Source: Clostridium sp. C8-1-8
GTDB lineage: Bacteria > Bacillota > Clostridia > Clostridiales > Clostridiaceae
Reading direction: 5' to 3'
NCBI RefSeq assembly: GCF_009928445.1
Contig: NZ_JAABNO010000015.1
Location: 28,349-92,348 of the forward strand
Length of the DNA: 64,000 bases
The notes below the pieces were generated by a model. The model did no database searches. It was not told the DNA's origin and worked only from the letters and a program-made list of their open reading frames with translations. Numbering within the stretch: position 1 is the stretch's first letter; every line of letters begins with the position of its first letter. This document shows positions 1 through 8,825 of the stretch, one piece after another. The position numbers and the translations under genes are program-made.

Positions 1-33
1 CACTGAAGGAGGTAGCTTCAGTGACTTTTTTAG
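1..33 (+). terminator. Terminator of an upstream gene outside the window
   Basis: An inverted repeat CACTGAAG...CTTCAGTG is followed by a T-rich tract. The left flank is cut by the window edge. Its stem belongs to the same TCACTGAAG/CTTCAGTGA family as several later terminators. Confidence 0.7.
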
Positions 34-131
34 TATTCTTAAGTAAATAATACTTCTGATGAAATAGAGTATAAATATGGGTGCATTAATAAAAATCGTA
101 TAAGGGTAAGAATAAAAAAGTAAAATTAAGA

Positions 132-210
132 CGCCTGCCAGAATTTCTTCACATAAGTTCAGAAAAGGCAGATGCGAAAAAAGTTCATTGAAGAAGGTCG
201 CTTCATTGAC
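132..210 (+). repeat. Dispersed intergenic repeat, copy A, with attached terminator-like hairpin
   Basis: CGCCTGCC (132-139) pairs imperfectly with GGCAGATGCG (167-176) around an A/T-rich loop. After a short A run comes a second hairpin (183-210, GTTCATTGAAG...CTTCATTGAC with one mismatch) and a T8 tract. The arrangement recurs at about 5383 and, more loosely, at 24016; the first hairpin alone recurs at 49387. The upstream part (34-131) is AT-rich with no gene. Confidence 0.65.
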
Positions 211-255
211 TTTTTTTTGAAGAACTTACAGTGGTGAATAATTTCACAATTTTTT

Positions 256-336
256 TGTTCACGTGAACATTTTCCTATTGTATTCTTGAAAGAAAACGAT
301 TATAATAACATTGTAGATGATTGTTCACGTGAACAA
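256..336 (+). promoter_or_regulatory. uxaC promoter flanked by two LacI-type operators
   Basis: A sigma-A promoter TTGTAT (278-283), 17-bp spacer, TATAAT (301-306) lies between two perfect palindromes: TGTTCACGTGAACA (256-269) and TTGTTCACGTGAACAA (321-336). The first sits upstream of the -35 box and the second just after the expected start of transcription. This is a classic repressor layout. The central ACGT and dyad symmetry fit a LacI-family regulator, probably the one encoded at 4186. AAAACGATTATA near 293 is only a poor match to a CcpA cre site. Confidence 0.75.
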
Positions 337-372
337 TTCTAAAAATGATTGATAAAGAGTAGGGTGATTAAT

Positions 373-1773
373 ATGAAAAAATTTATGGATGAAAATTTTT
401 TGTTATCCAATGAAACAGCAGTAAAATTGTTCCATGATTATTCAAAAAACATGCCAATCATTGACTATCACTGCCACTTAAACCCTAAAGAAATTTATGA
501 AAATAAGAGATTTAAAAATATAACTGAAGTTTGGTTATACGGGGATCATTATAAGTGGAGAGCAATGAGAAGTAATGGAGTAGACGAAAACACTATCACT
601 GGAGATGCAAGTGACTATGATAAATTTTTAGCATGGGCTAAGACATTACAAGTTGCTATAGGTAATCCACTTTATCATTGGACTCACTTAGAACTTCAAA
701 GATTCTTTGGAATTTACGAGCCTTTAACTGAAAAAACAGCTCCTCAAATATGGGACAAGGCTAATGAAATTCTTAGTGGAGAAGATTTTAGTGCAAGAGA
801 ACTAATTAAAAAATCAAATGTAGAAGCTATATGCACTACTGATGATCCTGTAGATTCTCTTGAATATCACATAAAGCTTAAGGAAGATACAAGCTTTGAT
901 GTGAAAGTATTACCAACCTTTAGACCAGATAAAGGTATTGAGATAAATAGAGCTACATTCTTACCATGGGTTAAAAAGTTAGAAGAAGTTTCAGGAAAAG
1001 AAATAGCTAACTACGAAATTTTCTTAGAAGCTTTTGCTTCAAGAGTAGAATTCTTCCATTCAGTTGGATGCAGAGTATCAGATCATGCTTTAGACACAGT
1101 AGTATATGCAGATGCTACTAAGGAAGAAGCTGCTGAGATATTTGCAAAGGCATTAAAGGGAGAAGTTGTAAGCTTTGAAGAAGAAAAGAAATATAAAACT
1201 TACACTTTAGGTTTTATAGCTAAGATTTATCATAAATTAGGTTGGGCTATGCAGCTTCATATCGGAGCACTTAGAAACAACAACACAAGAATGTTTAATA
1301 AGCTAGGAGCAGATACAGGTTTTGATTCTATCAATGATGGAACTGTAGCAGAAGCACTTTCAAGATTCTTAGATTCATTAAACAGAGAAGATTTACTTCC
1401 AAAGACTATACTGTACACTCTAAATCCAAAAGATAATTATGTTCTTGGAACAATGCTTGGAAACTTCCAAGGTGGTGGAATACCAGGAAAGATACAATTT
1501 GGATCTGGATGGTGGTTTAACGACAGCATAGATGGAATGCTTCAACAAATGAAGGCTTTAGCAAACCTTGGATTATTAAGTAGATTTGTAGGAATGCTTA
1601 CAGATTCAAGAAGTTTCTTATCTTACCCAAGACATGAATATTTCAGAAGAATAGTATGTAATCTTATTGGCGAATGGGTAGAAAATGGGGAAGTTCCAGC
1701 TGATATAGAACTTTTAGGTAATATAGTTCAAGATATATCTTATAGAAATGCTAAAGAGTATTTTAAATTATAG
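373..1773 (+). CDS. uxaC: Glucuronate/galacturonate isomerase (uronate isomerase)
   Basis: UxaC interconverts D-glucuronate and D-fructuronate, and D-galacturonate and D-tagaturonate; it is the first cytoplasmic step of hexuronate breakdown. The 466-residue protein has the family's usual length. An amidohydrolase-type metal site is visible as DYHCHLNP (His33, His35), followed by CTTDDPVDSLEYH, PTFRPDKG and HIGALRNNNTRMF. I chose the ATG at 373, preceded by AGGGTGA, over an in-frame TTG at 349 because MKKFMDENFLL is the typical family N-terminus. It is transcribed alone from its own double-operator promoter. The symporter follows from a separate, similarly controlled promoter. Confidence 0.95.
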   Translation: MKKFMDENFLLSNETAVKLFHDYSKNMPIIDYHCHLNPKEIYENKRFKNITEVWLYGDHYKWRAMRSNGVDENTITGDASDYDKFLAWAKTLQVAIGNPLYHWTHLELQRFFGIYEPLTEKTAPQIWDKANEILSGEDFSARELIKKSNVEAICTTDDPVDSLEYHIKLKEDTSFDVKVLPTFRPDKGIEINRATFLPWVKKLEEVSGKEIANYEIFLEAFASRVEFFHSVGCRVSDHALDTVVYADATKEEAAEIFAKALKGEVVSFEEEKKYKTYTLGFIAKIYHKLGWAMQLHIGALRNNNTRMFNKLGADTGFDSINDGTVAEALSRFLDSLNREDLLPKTILYTLNPKDNYVLGTMLGNFQGGGIPGKIQFGSGWWFNDSIDGMLQQMKALANLGLLSRFVGMLTDSRSFLSYPRHEYFRRIVCNLIGEWVENGEVPADIELLGNIVQDISYRNAKEYFKL

Positions 1774-1800
1774 AAATTAACAGTGTAATTTGCATATAAT

Positions 1801-1869
1801 TGTTAACGTGTGCAGTAATGGAAAGATATCATTGCATACGTTGACAAATATATATACACAATATATATT
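1801..1869 (+). promoter_or_regulatory. Symporter promoter with two operators
   Basis: A strong promoter TTGACA (1841-1846), 17 bp, TATATT (1864-1869) has operator-like sites TGTTAACGTGTGCA (1801-1814) and TGCATACGTTGACA (1833-1846). The second overlaps the -35 box. They are inverted half-variants of the uxaC and uxaB sites. TGTAAACGTTATTG near 1911 weakly resembles a cre site. No clear terminator separates this region from uxaC. Confidence 0.65.
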
Positions 1870-2025
1870 ATTCGATAACAAATATAAAAAGGTATTATAA
1901 AATAATTTTGTGTAAACGTTATTGAAAAACTTATATCAAAAGCTAAGTGTGGGTATTAAAAACAATTAAACAAGAGTTATAAAATTTTAAAAATATAAAA
2001 TAATATTAAGAAAGAGGTAACTAGT

Positions 2026-3381
2026 ATGAGTAAGTTAACTTTAAAAGAAAAGATTTCATACGGTCTGGGTGACTTTGGTAATGGCTTTATGTTTGACCTT
2101 GGACAAGCGTATTTGCTTAAGTTTTATACAGATGTATGTGGAATAGCATCAACTGCTGCAGGTGGAATATTCCTATTCACTAAGATATTTGATGCATTTA
2201 TGGACCCTATAGCAGGTATAGCTATAGATTCAAGAAAGAATATAGGTAAAAATGGTAGATTTAAGCCAATTATGTTTTTCTCAAGTATATTACTTGCTAT
2301 CCTTACTGTGATAACCTTTACTACACCAGTGGGAGCATCAGCTCATCAAAAATTAATATATGGATATGCTACATATATGATATGGGGACTAATGTACTCA
2401 TTTACTAATGTTCCTTATGGATCATTAGCATCAGTAATGACTCAAGATGTTCAAGATAGAGCAAACCTAGCTTCCTTTAGACAAGCAGGTTCAGTATCTG
2501 CGCTATTAATAACAGGTGTTGCATTTATGCCAATAGTTACACATTTTTCAGATTCGAAAATTGGCTTCCCTATAGCTGCTGGAATTATGTCACTAGTAGG
2601 TGTAATATCCTTCTTTGTAACATTCAAAAATACTAAAGAAGTTGTAGAAGTTAAGAGAAGTAATGAAAAAGTAAGACCAAAAGATTTTGCAAATGCAGTA
2701 TTTACAAACAAGCCATTATTAACATTAATACTTATGACAGTATTTTCAATATCAGCATACAACATAAAAACTTCGATGATGGTATACTTCTGTCAATATT
2801 ACCTAGGAAACGCTGCACTTTTATCTAGAACAAACTTCTTCACAATAGGTAGTTCAATAGTTGCAATTTTATTTATTCCTACATTAGTAAAGAAATTAGG
2901 AAAGAAGAAAACAGCAATATTAGGATTCTCAATGAGCTTTATAGCTGATGGATTAAACTTCATATTACCAGTTCACATAGTTCCATTTACAATACTTATG
3001 GCTATATCATTCATAGGAATAGCTCTACCAAACGGTGCTACTTGGGCCTTCGTTTCAGACGTTATAGATTACGGTGAATGGCATACAGGTGAAAGAAGAG
3101 AAGGTATAACTTATTCAGCATTTAACTTCTCAAGAAAGATAGCTCAAGCAATAGCTGGATCACTTTCAGGTTTTGGTTTAGCATTAATAGGATATGTTCC
3201 AAATGTAAAACAATCAGCTCAAACTCTATTAGGTATGAAGGGATTATTAATGTTATATCCTTGTATAGCTTTAATAATAGCTGCTATAGTACTAGGCGTA
3301 TTATACGGACTGTCAGACAAAAAATATAAAGATATAGTTGCAGATCTTCAAGCAGGAAGATATGAAAAGAAAACTGTATAA
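2026..3381 (+). CDS. GPH-family hexuronate/hexuronide:cation symporter
   Basis: A 451-residue polytopic protein of the glycoside-pentoside-hexuronide:cation symporter family in the MFS superfamily. It opens with the typical LKEKISYGLGDFGNGFMFDL and has about 12 hydrophobic segments. The SRKNIGKNGRFKPIMF loop after the second segment and the DVIDYGEWHTGERREGITYSAFNF segment are hallmark motifs of the family. The start ATG follows AGAAAGAGGTAAC. Position between uxaC and the regulator, and a shared operator type, suggest import of galacturonate, glucuronate or short oligouronides. The exact substrate cannot be read from sequence. Confidence 0.88.
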   Translation: MSKLTLKEKISYGLGDFGNGFMFDLGQAYLLKFYTDVCGIASTAAGGIFLFTKIFDAFMDPIAGIAIDSRKNIGKNGRFKPIMFFSSILLAILTVITFTTPVGASAHQKLIYGYATYMIWGLMYSFTNVPYGSLASVMTQDVQDRANLASFRQAGSVSALLITGVAFMPIVTHFSDSKIGFPIAAGIMSLVGVISFFVTFKNTKEVVEVKRSNEKVRPKDFANAVFTNKPLLTLILMTVFSISAYNIKTSMMVYFCQYYLGNAALLSRTNFFTIGSSIVAILFIPTLVKKLGKKKTAILGFSMSFIADGLNFILPVHIVPFTILMAISFIGIALPNGATWAFVSDVIDYGEWHTGERREGITYSAFNFSRKIAQAIAGSLSGFGLALIGYVPNVKQSAQTLLGMKGLLMLYPCIALIIAAIVLGVLYGLSDKKYKDIVADLQAGRYEKKTV

Positions 3382-4004
3382 ATAAATATATCTAATTGAA
3401 TCACTTAATCAGATATATATTTAACTTGATAGACCTACTTATTTTTCTATAAAATAAGTGTTAGCAGTTGTTGTATATATCTAGGTTACGCTTTTAGGTA
3501 AGCTACCAATAAAAAGTTATTATAAATCCACCAAATTATATAGTGCTAATAGGTTACCTAATAAAACGTTTCTTCCTAAATAGATATAGTGAATTCCATA
3601 GGTTAAGTGATGCAACTATATAAATTAGTCAAACAAAATATATAATTATAAATACTATTTTCCGCTACTTATTTTAATTATATATTTAAATTGACATATA
3701 ATATCTCTATAATTAATGAAAACGCAAGTATTTAAAATAATTAAGTGCTTGCGTTTATTTTTTTTATTTCAATAAGGCTTTTAACAAATACTATTTCTGG
3801 TAGCCTTTTATATTTATATAACATAAAGTTGTGAGCAGATATGAATACAGGATATAGGAAAGTTTTGAAAGATTTTCACGTTTTCAATTAATTGTAGCTG
3901 CTAATGTATTGACATAGGGTTATAATGTTGTTAACCTAAAATTTGATGGCTATTTTATTCAAAATAGAATGTGTATATGGTAGTACTTAATCATATTCTT
4001 AACA
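3382..4004. other. Long intergenic region, no gene seen
   Basis: AT-rich DNA between the symporter and the regulator. It holds a terminator (3719-3768), some short dyads such as GGTTA/TAACC at about 3919-3936, and a degenerate operator-like TTTTCACGTTTTCA at 3873-3886. The last could serve autoregulation of the LacI gene, but it is weak. No convincing reading frame was found. Confidence 0.5.
3719..3768 (+). terminator. Rho-independent terminator
   Basis: AACGCAAG (3721-3728) pairs with CTTGCGTT (3748-3755), and A and T runs flank the stem. It lies 340 bp after the symporter stop and is the likely end of that transcript. Confidence 0.75.
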
Positions 4005-4110
4005 AGGGATATGTTTAAGAATATTGTTTAAATTAAGTGGTTATATAACAATAGCATTAACCACTTAATTTAAACACCATTATTGAATAGCGACTTAACA
4101 AGGTACTATT
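4005..4110. repeat. MITE-like element with an 18-bp perfect hairpin
   Basis: GGGATATGTTTAAG at the left end resembles the AGGCTATGTTTAA ends of other intergenic elements in this window. Inside is a perfect 18-bp inverted repeat, GTTTAAATTAAGTGGTTA (from about 4025) and its complement (ending about 4075). No T tract follows, so it is not an ordinary terminator. The left 30 bp align with the element at 14106. Confidence 0.5.
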
Positions 4111-4185
4111 AATAAAATACTAATGGAAATAACAGTGAAATTGATTAAATATACATAAAGTAAATAAATAAAAAAGGGTGAAATC

Positions 4186-5184
4186 ATGAGCATAACGATA
4201 AAAGACATAGCAAAATTGGCAAATGTATCTCATACTACAGTATCTAGAGCACTAAATGATAGTCCTCTTATAAATGAGGAAACTAAGAGTAGAATTAAAT
4301 CTTTAGCTGCAGAGCTTAATTATGTACCTAACTATAGCGCTAAGAGTTTAGTGTTAGATAAATCTTATACCATAGGTTTATTTTTCTCTAGCATAAGTAA
4401 GGGAACTTCCCCTAGTTTTTTCTATGAGATCGTAAGAGGAGTAAATAGTGCAATAAAAGAAAATTATAATCTTGTAGTACGTGGTATAGATGATTATAAG
4501 GATTTTTCAGGAATCAATAGCAAAAGGTTTGATGGAATTGTGCTTATGAGCCAAAGTGACAATGATAACGAATTTATATATCATGTATGGCAAAATCAAA
4601 TACCGCTTATAGTATTGAATAGAGAAGTGGAAGGAAACTCTTTGATAAATATACTTTCGGATGATGAGGAAGGCGCGTATAAAGCTGCTAAGTATCTAAT
4701 AGAAAATAACCATAAAAACATAGCTATAATAGAAGGAAAAGAAGAGTTTAAGTCGAGCAAAAAAAGAAAAGATGGATTTTTAAAGGCCTTGATAAAGTAT
4801 AGTGCTCCGGTTAGGAATGAATATATGGTAAGAGGTAATTATGATATAAAAGGTGGATATGAAGCTATGAAGAAGTTATTAGCTTTGTCAACACCACCAA
4901 CAGCAGTTTTTTGTTCAAATGACGATATGGCCATTGGTGCTATAAAGGCAATTGCAGAAAATGGACTTGCGGTACCAAGAGATATTTCTGTGGTTGGGTT
5001 TGACAATATAGATTTTGCCCAATATGCGACACCTGCTCTTACTACTGTAAAAAGGCCTATGGAGGAAATAAGTATAATAGGTGGTAGAAGGTTAATAGAT
5101 ATAATAGACAACAAAGAATATAGAGGTGAGAAAGTTTATATTAAAACTGAGCTTATCGTAAGAGAATCAACGGCTAAATTATAA
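4186..5184 (+). CDS. LacI-family transcriptional regulator, probable hexuronate regulon repressor
   Basis: A 332-residue protein with an N-terminal LacI helix-turn-helix and hinge (residues 1-60: ITIKDIAKLANVSHTTVSRALN then NYVPNYSAKSL). A periplasmic-binding-protein-like effector domain follows (PTAVFCSNDDMAIGAIKAI, DISVVGFDNIDFAQYATPALTTV). RBS AAGGGTGA precedes the ATG. It sits inside the uxa/kdg cluster, and three nearby promoters carry LacI-style palindromes, so I infer it controls them. The inducer is probably a uronate intermediate. It is a functional analogue of ExuR/KdgR-type LacI regulators, but orthology was not tested. Confidence 0.88.
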   Translation: MSITIKDIAKLANVSHTTVSRALNDSPLINEETKSRIKSLAAELNYVPNYSAKSLVLDKSYTIGLFFSSISKGTSPSFFYEIVRGVNSAIKENYNLVVRGIDDYKDFSGINSKRFDGIVLMSQSDNDNEFIYHVWQNQIPLIVLNREVEGNSLINILSDDEEGAYKAAKYLIENNHKNIAIIEGKEEFKSSKKRKDGFLKALIKYSAPVRNEYMVRGNYDIKGGYEAMKKLLALSTPPTAVFCSNDDMAIGAIKAIAENGLAVPRDISVVGFDNIDFAQYATPALTTVKRPMEEISIIGGRRLIDIIDNKEYRGEKVYIKTELIVRESTAKL

Positions 5185-5187
5185 AAT

Positions 5188-5252
5188 AGGGCTGTGTTAA
5201 CGGAACTTGTTGAAATTAAGTTGTTAGTCATCCGATGCTTTGACAGAATACA
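5188..5252. repeat. MITE-like intergenic element (AGGGCTGTGTTAA end)
   Basis: The left end AGGGCTGTGTTAA and right CTTTGACAG form imperfect terminal inverted repeats. The stretch GTGTTAA...TGAAATTAA...TCATC aligns with 56971-57022, downstream of recQ. It starts four bases after the regulator stop codon. Confidence 0.45.
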
Positions 5253-5260
5253 GAAAAAAT

Positions 5261-5287
5261 GAACTAAAAGAATTTGGTTCGTTTTTT
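5261..5287 (+). terminator. Terminator of the LacI-family gene
   Basis: GAACTAAA pairs with TTTGGTTC (one G-T wobble), preceded by an A run and followed by GTTTTTT. Confidence 0.7.
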
Positions 5288-5290
5288 GCA

Positions 5291-5468
5291 GTCTAGGAAA
5301 ATATATAATTTTATGCTAGATAAACCTAGTAATATAAGGGTGAAGAACAACCATTTAGGATAGGCAGTAGATAAATCTTATTAGCCTGTTGGATTTTCAT
5401 TATATACATTCAGAAAAGGCAGATTCACAAAAAATCTCACTGAAGAAGTTCACTTCAGTGAGATTTTT
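5291..5468 (+). repeat. Dispersed intergenic repeat, copy B, with terminator-like hairpin
   Basis: From GTCTAGGAAA onward this aligns with copy C at 49305. The hairpin core is AGCCTGTT (5383-5390) against GGCAG (5418-5422), keeping the stem through G-U wobbles. It is followed by a strong hairpin ATCTCACTGAAG/CTTCAGTGAGAT (5434-5465) with a T tract. Confidence 0.65.
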
Positions 5469-5572
5469 GCTTTAAAACTATATTGTTAAAACAAATACAA
5501 GCAAAATTGGAAAGTATAATCAAAAACTTATAAAGTCTCTAAAATTATTGAAATAAATATTTATAAAACTTA

Positions 5573-5674
5573 TTGTTAACGTGTGCATTAGGTGCTATAA
5601 TGTGAATGTAGAGAAAATAAATATAACAAAGATTGTTAATAAAAATTTTTTAAACTATTTTGCACACGTGAACA
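5573..5674 (+). promoter_or_regulatory. uxaB-uxaA promoter with two operators
   Basis: Promoter TTGTTA (5573-5578), 17 bp, TATAAT (5596-5601). Operator TGTTAACGTGTGCA (5574-5587) overlaps the -35 box. A second operator, TGCACACGTGAACA (5661-5674), lies about 87 bp downstream in the 5' leader, in inverted orientation. This fits repression by looping by the LacI-family regulator upstream. Confidence 0.75.
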
Positions 5675-5697
5675 AACGTGTATGGAGGAGTCGGAAA

Positions 5698-7146
5698 ATG
5701 AAATTAAATAAAGAAAATTTTAAAGAATACAAACAATATCCAGAAAAAGTTTTACAATTTGGAGAAGGAAACTTCTTAAGAGCTTTTGTAGATTGGCAAA
5801 TAGATAAAATGAATAAAGAAGCTGGCTTTAATGGCAGCGTTGTTGTAGTTCAACCTATAGAATTTGGTATGGTTGACAAATTAAATGAACAAGATGGTTT
5901 ATATACTCTTTACCTACAAGGGATAAAAGATGGAAAAGCTGTTAAAGAACATGAAGTTATAAATAGCATCAGTAGAGGAATTAACCCATATACTCAATAT
6001 GACGAATATCTAAAGGTTGCTGAAAACCCAGAATTAAGATTCATAATATCAAACACAACAGAAGCTGGAATAGCTTTTGATGAAAATGATAAGTTAGAAG
6101 ACAGACCACAAAAGACATTCCCAGGAAAGTTAACTGCATTATTATATAACAGATTCAAAGCTTTTGATGGAGCTAAGGAAAAGGGCTTGATAATAATACC
6201 ATGTGAACTTATAGAGAAAAATGGTGAGAAGCTTAAAGCAATAGTTCTTAAATTTGCTGAACTTTGGAACTTAGGAGAAGCATTTGTAAACTGGATAAAT
6301 GAAGCTAATACCTTCTGCGGAAGCTTAGTTGACAGAATAGTGCCAGGATATCCAAGAGATACTATAAAAGAAATAACCGAAGAATTAGGTTATGAAGATA
6401 ATCTAGTAAATGTTGGTGAACAATTCCATCTGTGGGTAATCGAAGGTCCTGCATGTATAGAAAATGAATTCCCAGTAGGAAAAGCTGGATTAAACACTAT
6501 ATTTGTTGAAGATATGACTCCATATAGAACAAGAAAGGTTAGAATCCTTAATGGTGCACATACTTCATTAGTACCAGTTTCATACCTATATGGATTAGAA
6601 ACAGTTGGTGAATCAGTTGATCATGAAGTAATAGGTGAATTTATAAAAGGTGTTGTATATGACGAAATAATTCCTACTTTGGATCTACCAGTAGAAGAAT
6701 TAAAATATTTCGCTCATGCAGTTCTTGAAAGATTCCAAAATCCATTTGTAAATCACTATCTAATGAGTATTGCACTAAACTCAATGTCAAAGTTTGAAAC
6801 TAGAGATCTTCCTACATTATTACAATACATAAACAGAAAAGGAGAACTTCCTAAGAAGTTAGTATTCTCACTTGCAGCATTGATAGAGTTCTATAAAGGC
6901 AAAAGAGGAGAAGAAGCTATAGCTTTAGCTGACGATGCAGATATATTAGATTTATACAAAAATGCATGGGGTAGCTGTGATGGAACAGAAGCTGGTTTAA
7001 GGCAAGTAGTTACTACAGTTCTTGGCTATGAAAAGAACTGGAAGATGAACTTGAATGAAGTAAAAGGCTTAACAGATGCTGTTACTTATTACCTTGAAAA
7101 GATAGAGACACTAGGAATTAAGGAAGCACTTAAAGAAGTTATGTAA
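5698..7146 (+). CDS. uxaB: Tagaturonate reductase (altronate oxidoreductase)
   Basis: Reduces D-tagaturonate to D-altronate with NADH in the galacturonate branch. The 482-residue protein belongs to the polyol-specific long-chain dehydrogenase family. The nucleotide-binding start [19 protein letters not shown] and the catalytic [11 protein letters not shown] segment (K-x4-N-x2-H) are visible. The ATG at 5698 has RBS GGAGGAG. An upstream in-frame GTG at 5581 lies inside the promoter and operator, so it is not the start. uxaA follows after 24 bp, making a two-gene operon. Fructuronate reductase (uxuB) is a relative, but the partner uxaA supports uxaB. Confidence 0.92.
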   Translation: MKLNKENFKEYKQYPEKVLQFGEGNFLRAFVDWQIDKMNKEAGFNGSVVVVQPIEFGMVDKLNEQDGLYTLYLQGIKDGKAVKEHEVINSISRGINPYTQYDEYLKVAENPELRFIISNTTEAGIAFDENDKLEDRPQKTFPGKLTALLYNRFKAFDGAKEKGLIIIPCELIEKNGEKLKAIVLKFAELWNLGEAFVNWINEANTFCGSLVDRIVPGYPRDTIKEITEELGYEDNLVNVGEQFHLWVIEGPACIENEFPVGKAGLNTIFVEDMTPYRTRKVRILNGAHTSLVPVSYLYGLETVGESVDHEVIGEFIKGVVYDEIIPTLDLPVEELKYFAHAVLERFQNPFVNHYLMSIALNSMSKFETRDLPTLLQYINRKGELPKKLVFSLAALIEFYKGKRGEEAIALADDADILDLYKNAWGSCDGTEAGLRQVVTTVLGYEKNWKMNLNEVKGLTDAVTYYLEKIETLGIKEALKEVM

Positions 7147-7170
7147 TTATAAATAGAGAGAGGTAATTTC

Positions 7171-8658
7171 ATGAAAAGTGTTCTTAAAATAAATGAAAAT
7201 GATAATGTAGTTGTTGCATTAATGGACTTGAATAAAGATCAAAGTATAGAAGTTGATGGTAAGGTTATTACACTAAAGGAAGACATTAAGAGAGGGCATA
7301 AAATAGCTATAAAAGCAATAAATCTTAATGAAGATGTTGTTAAATATGGATTTCCAATAGGACATGCTATAACTGCTATAGAAGAAGGCCAATGGATTCA
7401 TACACATAATACGAAAACAAACCTTGATGGAATAAAAGATTATTCTTTCAATCAAAAGTTAGTTGACAACATTTATAACCATAAAAATCTGACCTTCAAA
7501 GGTTATAAAAGAGCCAATGGTAATGTTGGAATAAGAAATGAACTATGGATTGTTCCTACTGTAGGCTGTGTTAATGGTATTGCGGAGAGAATGCTAGATA
7601 GACTTAAGAAGGAAGTAGGAGAACTACAAATAGACAATACTTTAGTTCTTAAGCATAACTATGGATGTTCCCAATTAGGTGATGACCATATAACTACAAG
7701 AACTATTCTTGGAGATGCAGCTAAGCACCCAAATGCTGGAGGAGTTTTAGTTCTAGGACTTGGCTGTGAAAACAATAATATGGCTGAATTTAAGAAATCT
7801 TTAGGTGAATTTGATGAAAGCAGAATTAAATTTCTAGTTTGTCAAGAAGTATCAGATGAACTTGAAGAAGGAGTAAAGCTATTAAAAGAGTTATATGAAA
7901 ATATGAAGAATGATGTTAGAGAAGAAGTACCTCTTTCTGAGCTTAAGGTTGGTCTTAAGTGTGGAGGATCTGATGGATTCTCAGGTATAACAGCTAATCC
8001 GCTAGTGGGAAGATTTTCAGATTTCCTTGTAGCTCAAGGTGGAACAACTATACTTACTGAGGTTCCAGAAATGTTTGGAGCTGAAACTCTACTTATGGAT
8101 AGAGCTTTAGACGGAGAAGTTTTCAATAAGGTAGTTCATCTAATTAATGACTTCAAAGAATACTTTATAAAGTACGACCAACCAGTATACGAAAATCCTT
8201 CACCAGGAAATAAAGCCGGTGGAATTACTACATTAGAAGATAAGTCTTTAGGATGTACTCAAAAAGCTGGTACAGCTACTGTAATAGATGTGCTTAAATA
8301 TGGAGATACCCTTAAGAAAAAAGGATTGAACTTATTAAGTGCACCAGGCAATGATTTAGTTGCTGCTTCTGCTTTAGCATCAGCAGGGTGTCAAATGGTT
8401 CTATTTACAACTGGTAGAGGAACTCCATTTGGATCATATGTTCCAACACTAAAGATATCAACTAATACTCAACTATACAATTTGAAGCCACACTGGATTG
8501 ATTTCAATGCAGGAAGTCTTCTTGAAGATAAAGATGCAGAGCAAGTTTTAAAGGAATTTATTGATCATATTATAAGTGTAGCAAGTGGAGAGCTTGCTAA
8601 CAATGAAAAAAATGATTTTAGAGAATTAGCAATATTTAAAACCGGTGTAACACTATAA
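7171..8658 (+). CDS. uxaA: Altronate dehydratase
   Basis: Dehydrates D-altronate to 2-keto-3-deoxygluconate (KDG). The 495-residue length is normal. An N-terminal SAF/UxaA_N domain (about 1-95) joins the large catalytic domain, which starts FKGYKRANGNVGIRNELWIVP and contains HNYGCSQLGDD, LGLGCENNN, LKCGGSDGFSG and the late HWIDFNAGS segment. The conserved cysteines suit an iron-dependent lyase. RBS AGAGAGG precedes the ATG. It is co-transcribed with uxaB. Mannonate dehydratase (uxuA) is not in the window, so only the galacturonate branch is complete here. Confidence 0.93.
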   Translation: MKSVLKINENDNVVVALMDLNKDQSIEVDGKVITLKEDIKRGHKIAIKAINLNEDVVKYGFPIGHAITAIEEGQWIHTHNTKTNLDGIKDYSFNQKLVDNIYNHKNLTFKGYKRANGNVGIRNELWIVPTVGCVNGIAERMLDRLKKEVGELQIDNTLVLKHNYGCSQLGDDHITTRTILGDAAKHPNAGGVLVLGLGCENNNMAEFKKSLGEFDESRIKFLVCQEVSDELEEGVKLLKELYENMKNDVREEVPLSELKVGLKCGGSDGFSGITANPLVGRFSDFLVAQGGTTILTEVPEMFGAETLLMDRALDGEVFNKVVHLINDFKEYFIKYDQPVYENPSPGNKAGGITTLEDKSLGCTQKAGTATVIDVLKYGDTLKKKGLNLLSAPGNDLVAASALASAGCQMVLFTTGRGTPFGSYVPTLKISTNTQLYNLKPHWIDFNAGSLLEDKDAEQVLKEFIDHIISVASGELANNEKNDFRELAIFKTGVTL

Positions 8659-8686
8659 AGAAAATTAAAAAAATGAATATATAAGC

Positions 8687-8773
8687 ATACGCTGCTTTTT
8701 ATAAATACTTTACTTTATAAATACTTCTGCCATTTGTACTTTAAAGCAATAGTAATCTCTTAAAGTAGCGTAT
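8687..8773 (+). other. Long-range stem between uxaA and kdgA
   Basis: ATACGCTGCTTT (8687-8698) can pair with AAAGTAGCGTAT (8762-8773) through one G-U pair, enclosing about 60 nt with two copies of TTTATAAATACTT. There is no T tract. It may be an mRNA processing or stability structure; no known riboswitch class was recognised. Confidence 0.35.
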
Positions 8774-8825
8774 CCCAAGATATTTTATTAGTAGGTATTA
8801 CATCTATAAATATTAGGAGGACTAA

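Noticed and set aside
291-305. CcpA cre site in the uxaC promoter
   Set aside because: Two mismatches at key positions, and the sequence is explained by the spacer and -10 box. Kept only as a passing remark.
3691-3760. Small RNA from a TTGACA...TATAAT promoter just before the 3719 terminator
   Set aside because: The box spacing is about 11 bp or less, and any transcript would contain little but the terminator hairpin.
5581-5697. N-terminal extension of UxaB from an upstream GTG
   Set aside because: It would start inside the promoter-operator region, lacks an RBS, and the family N-terminus matches the ATG at 5698.
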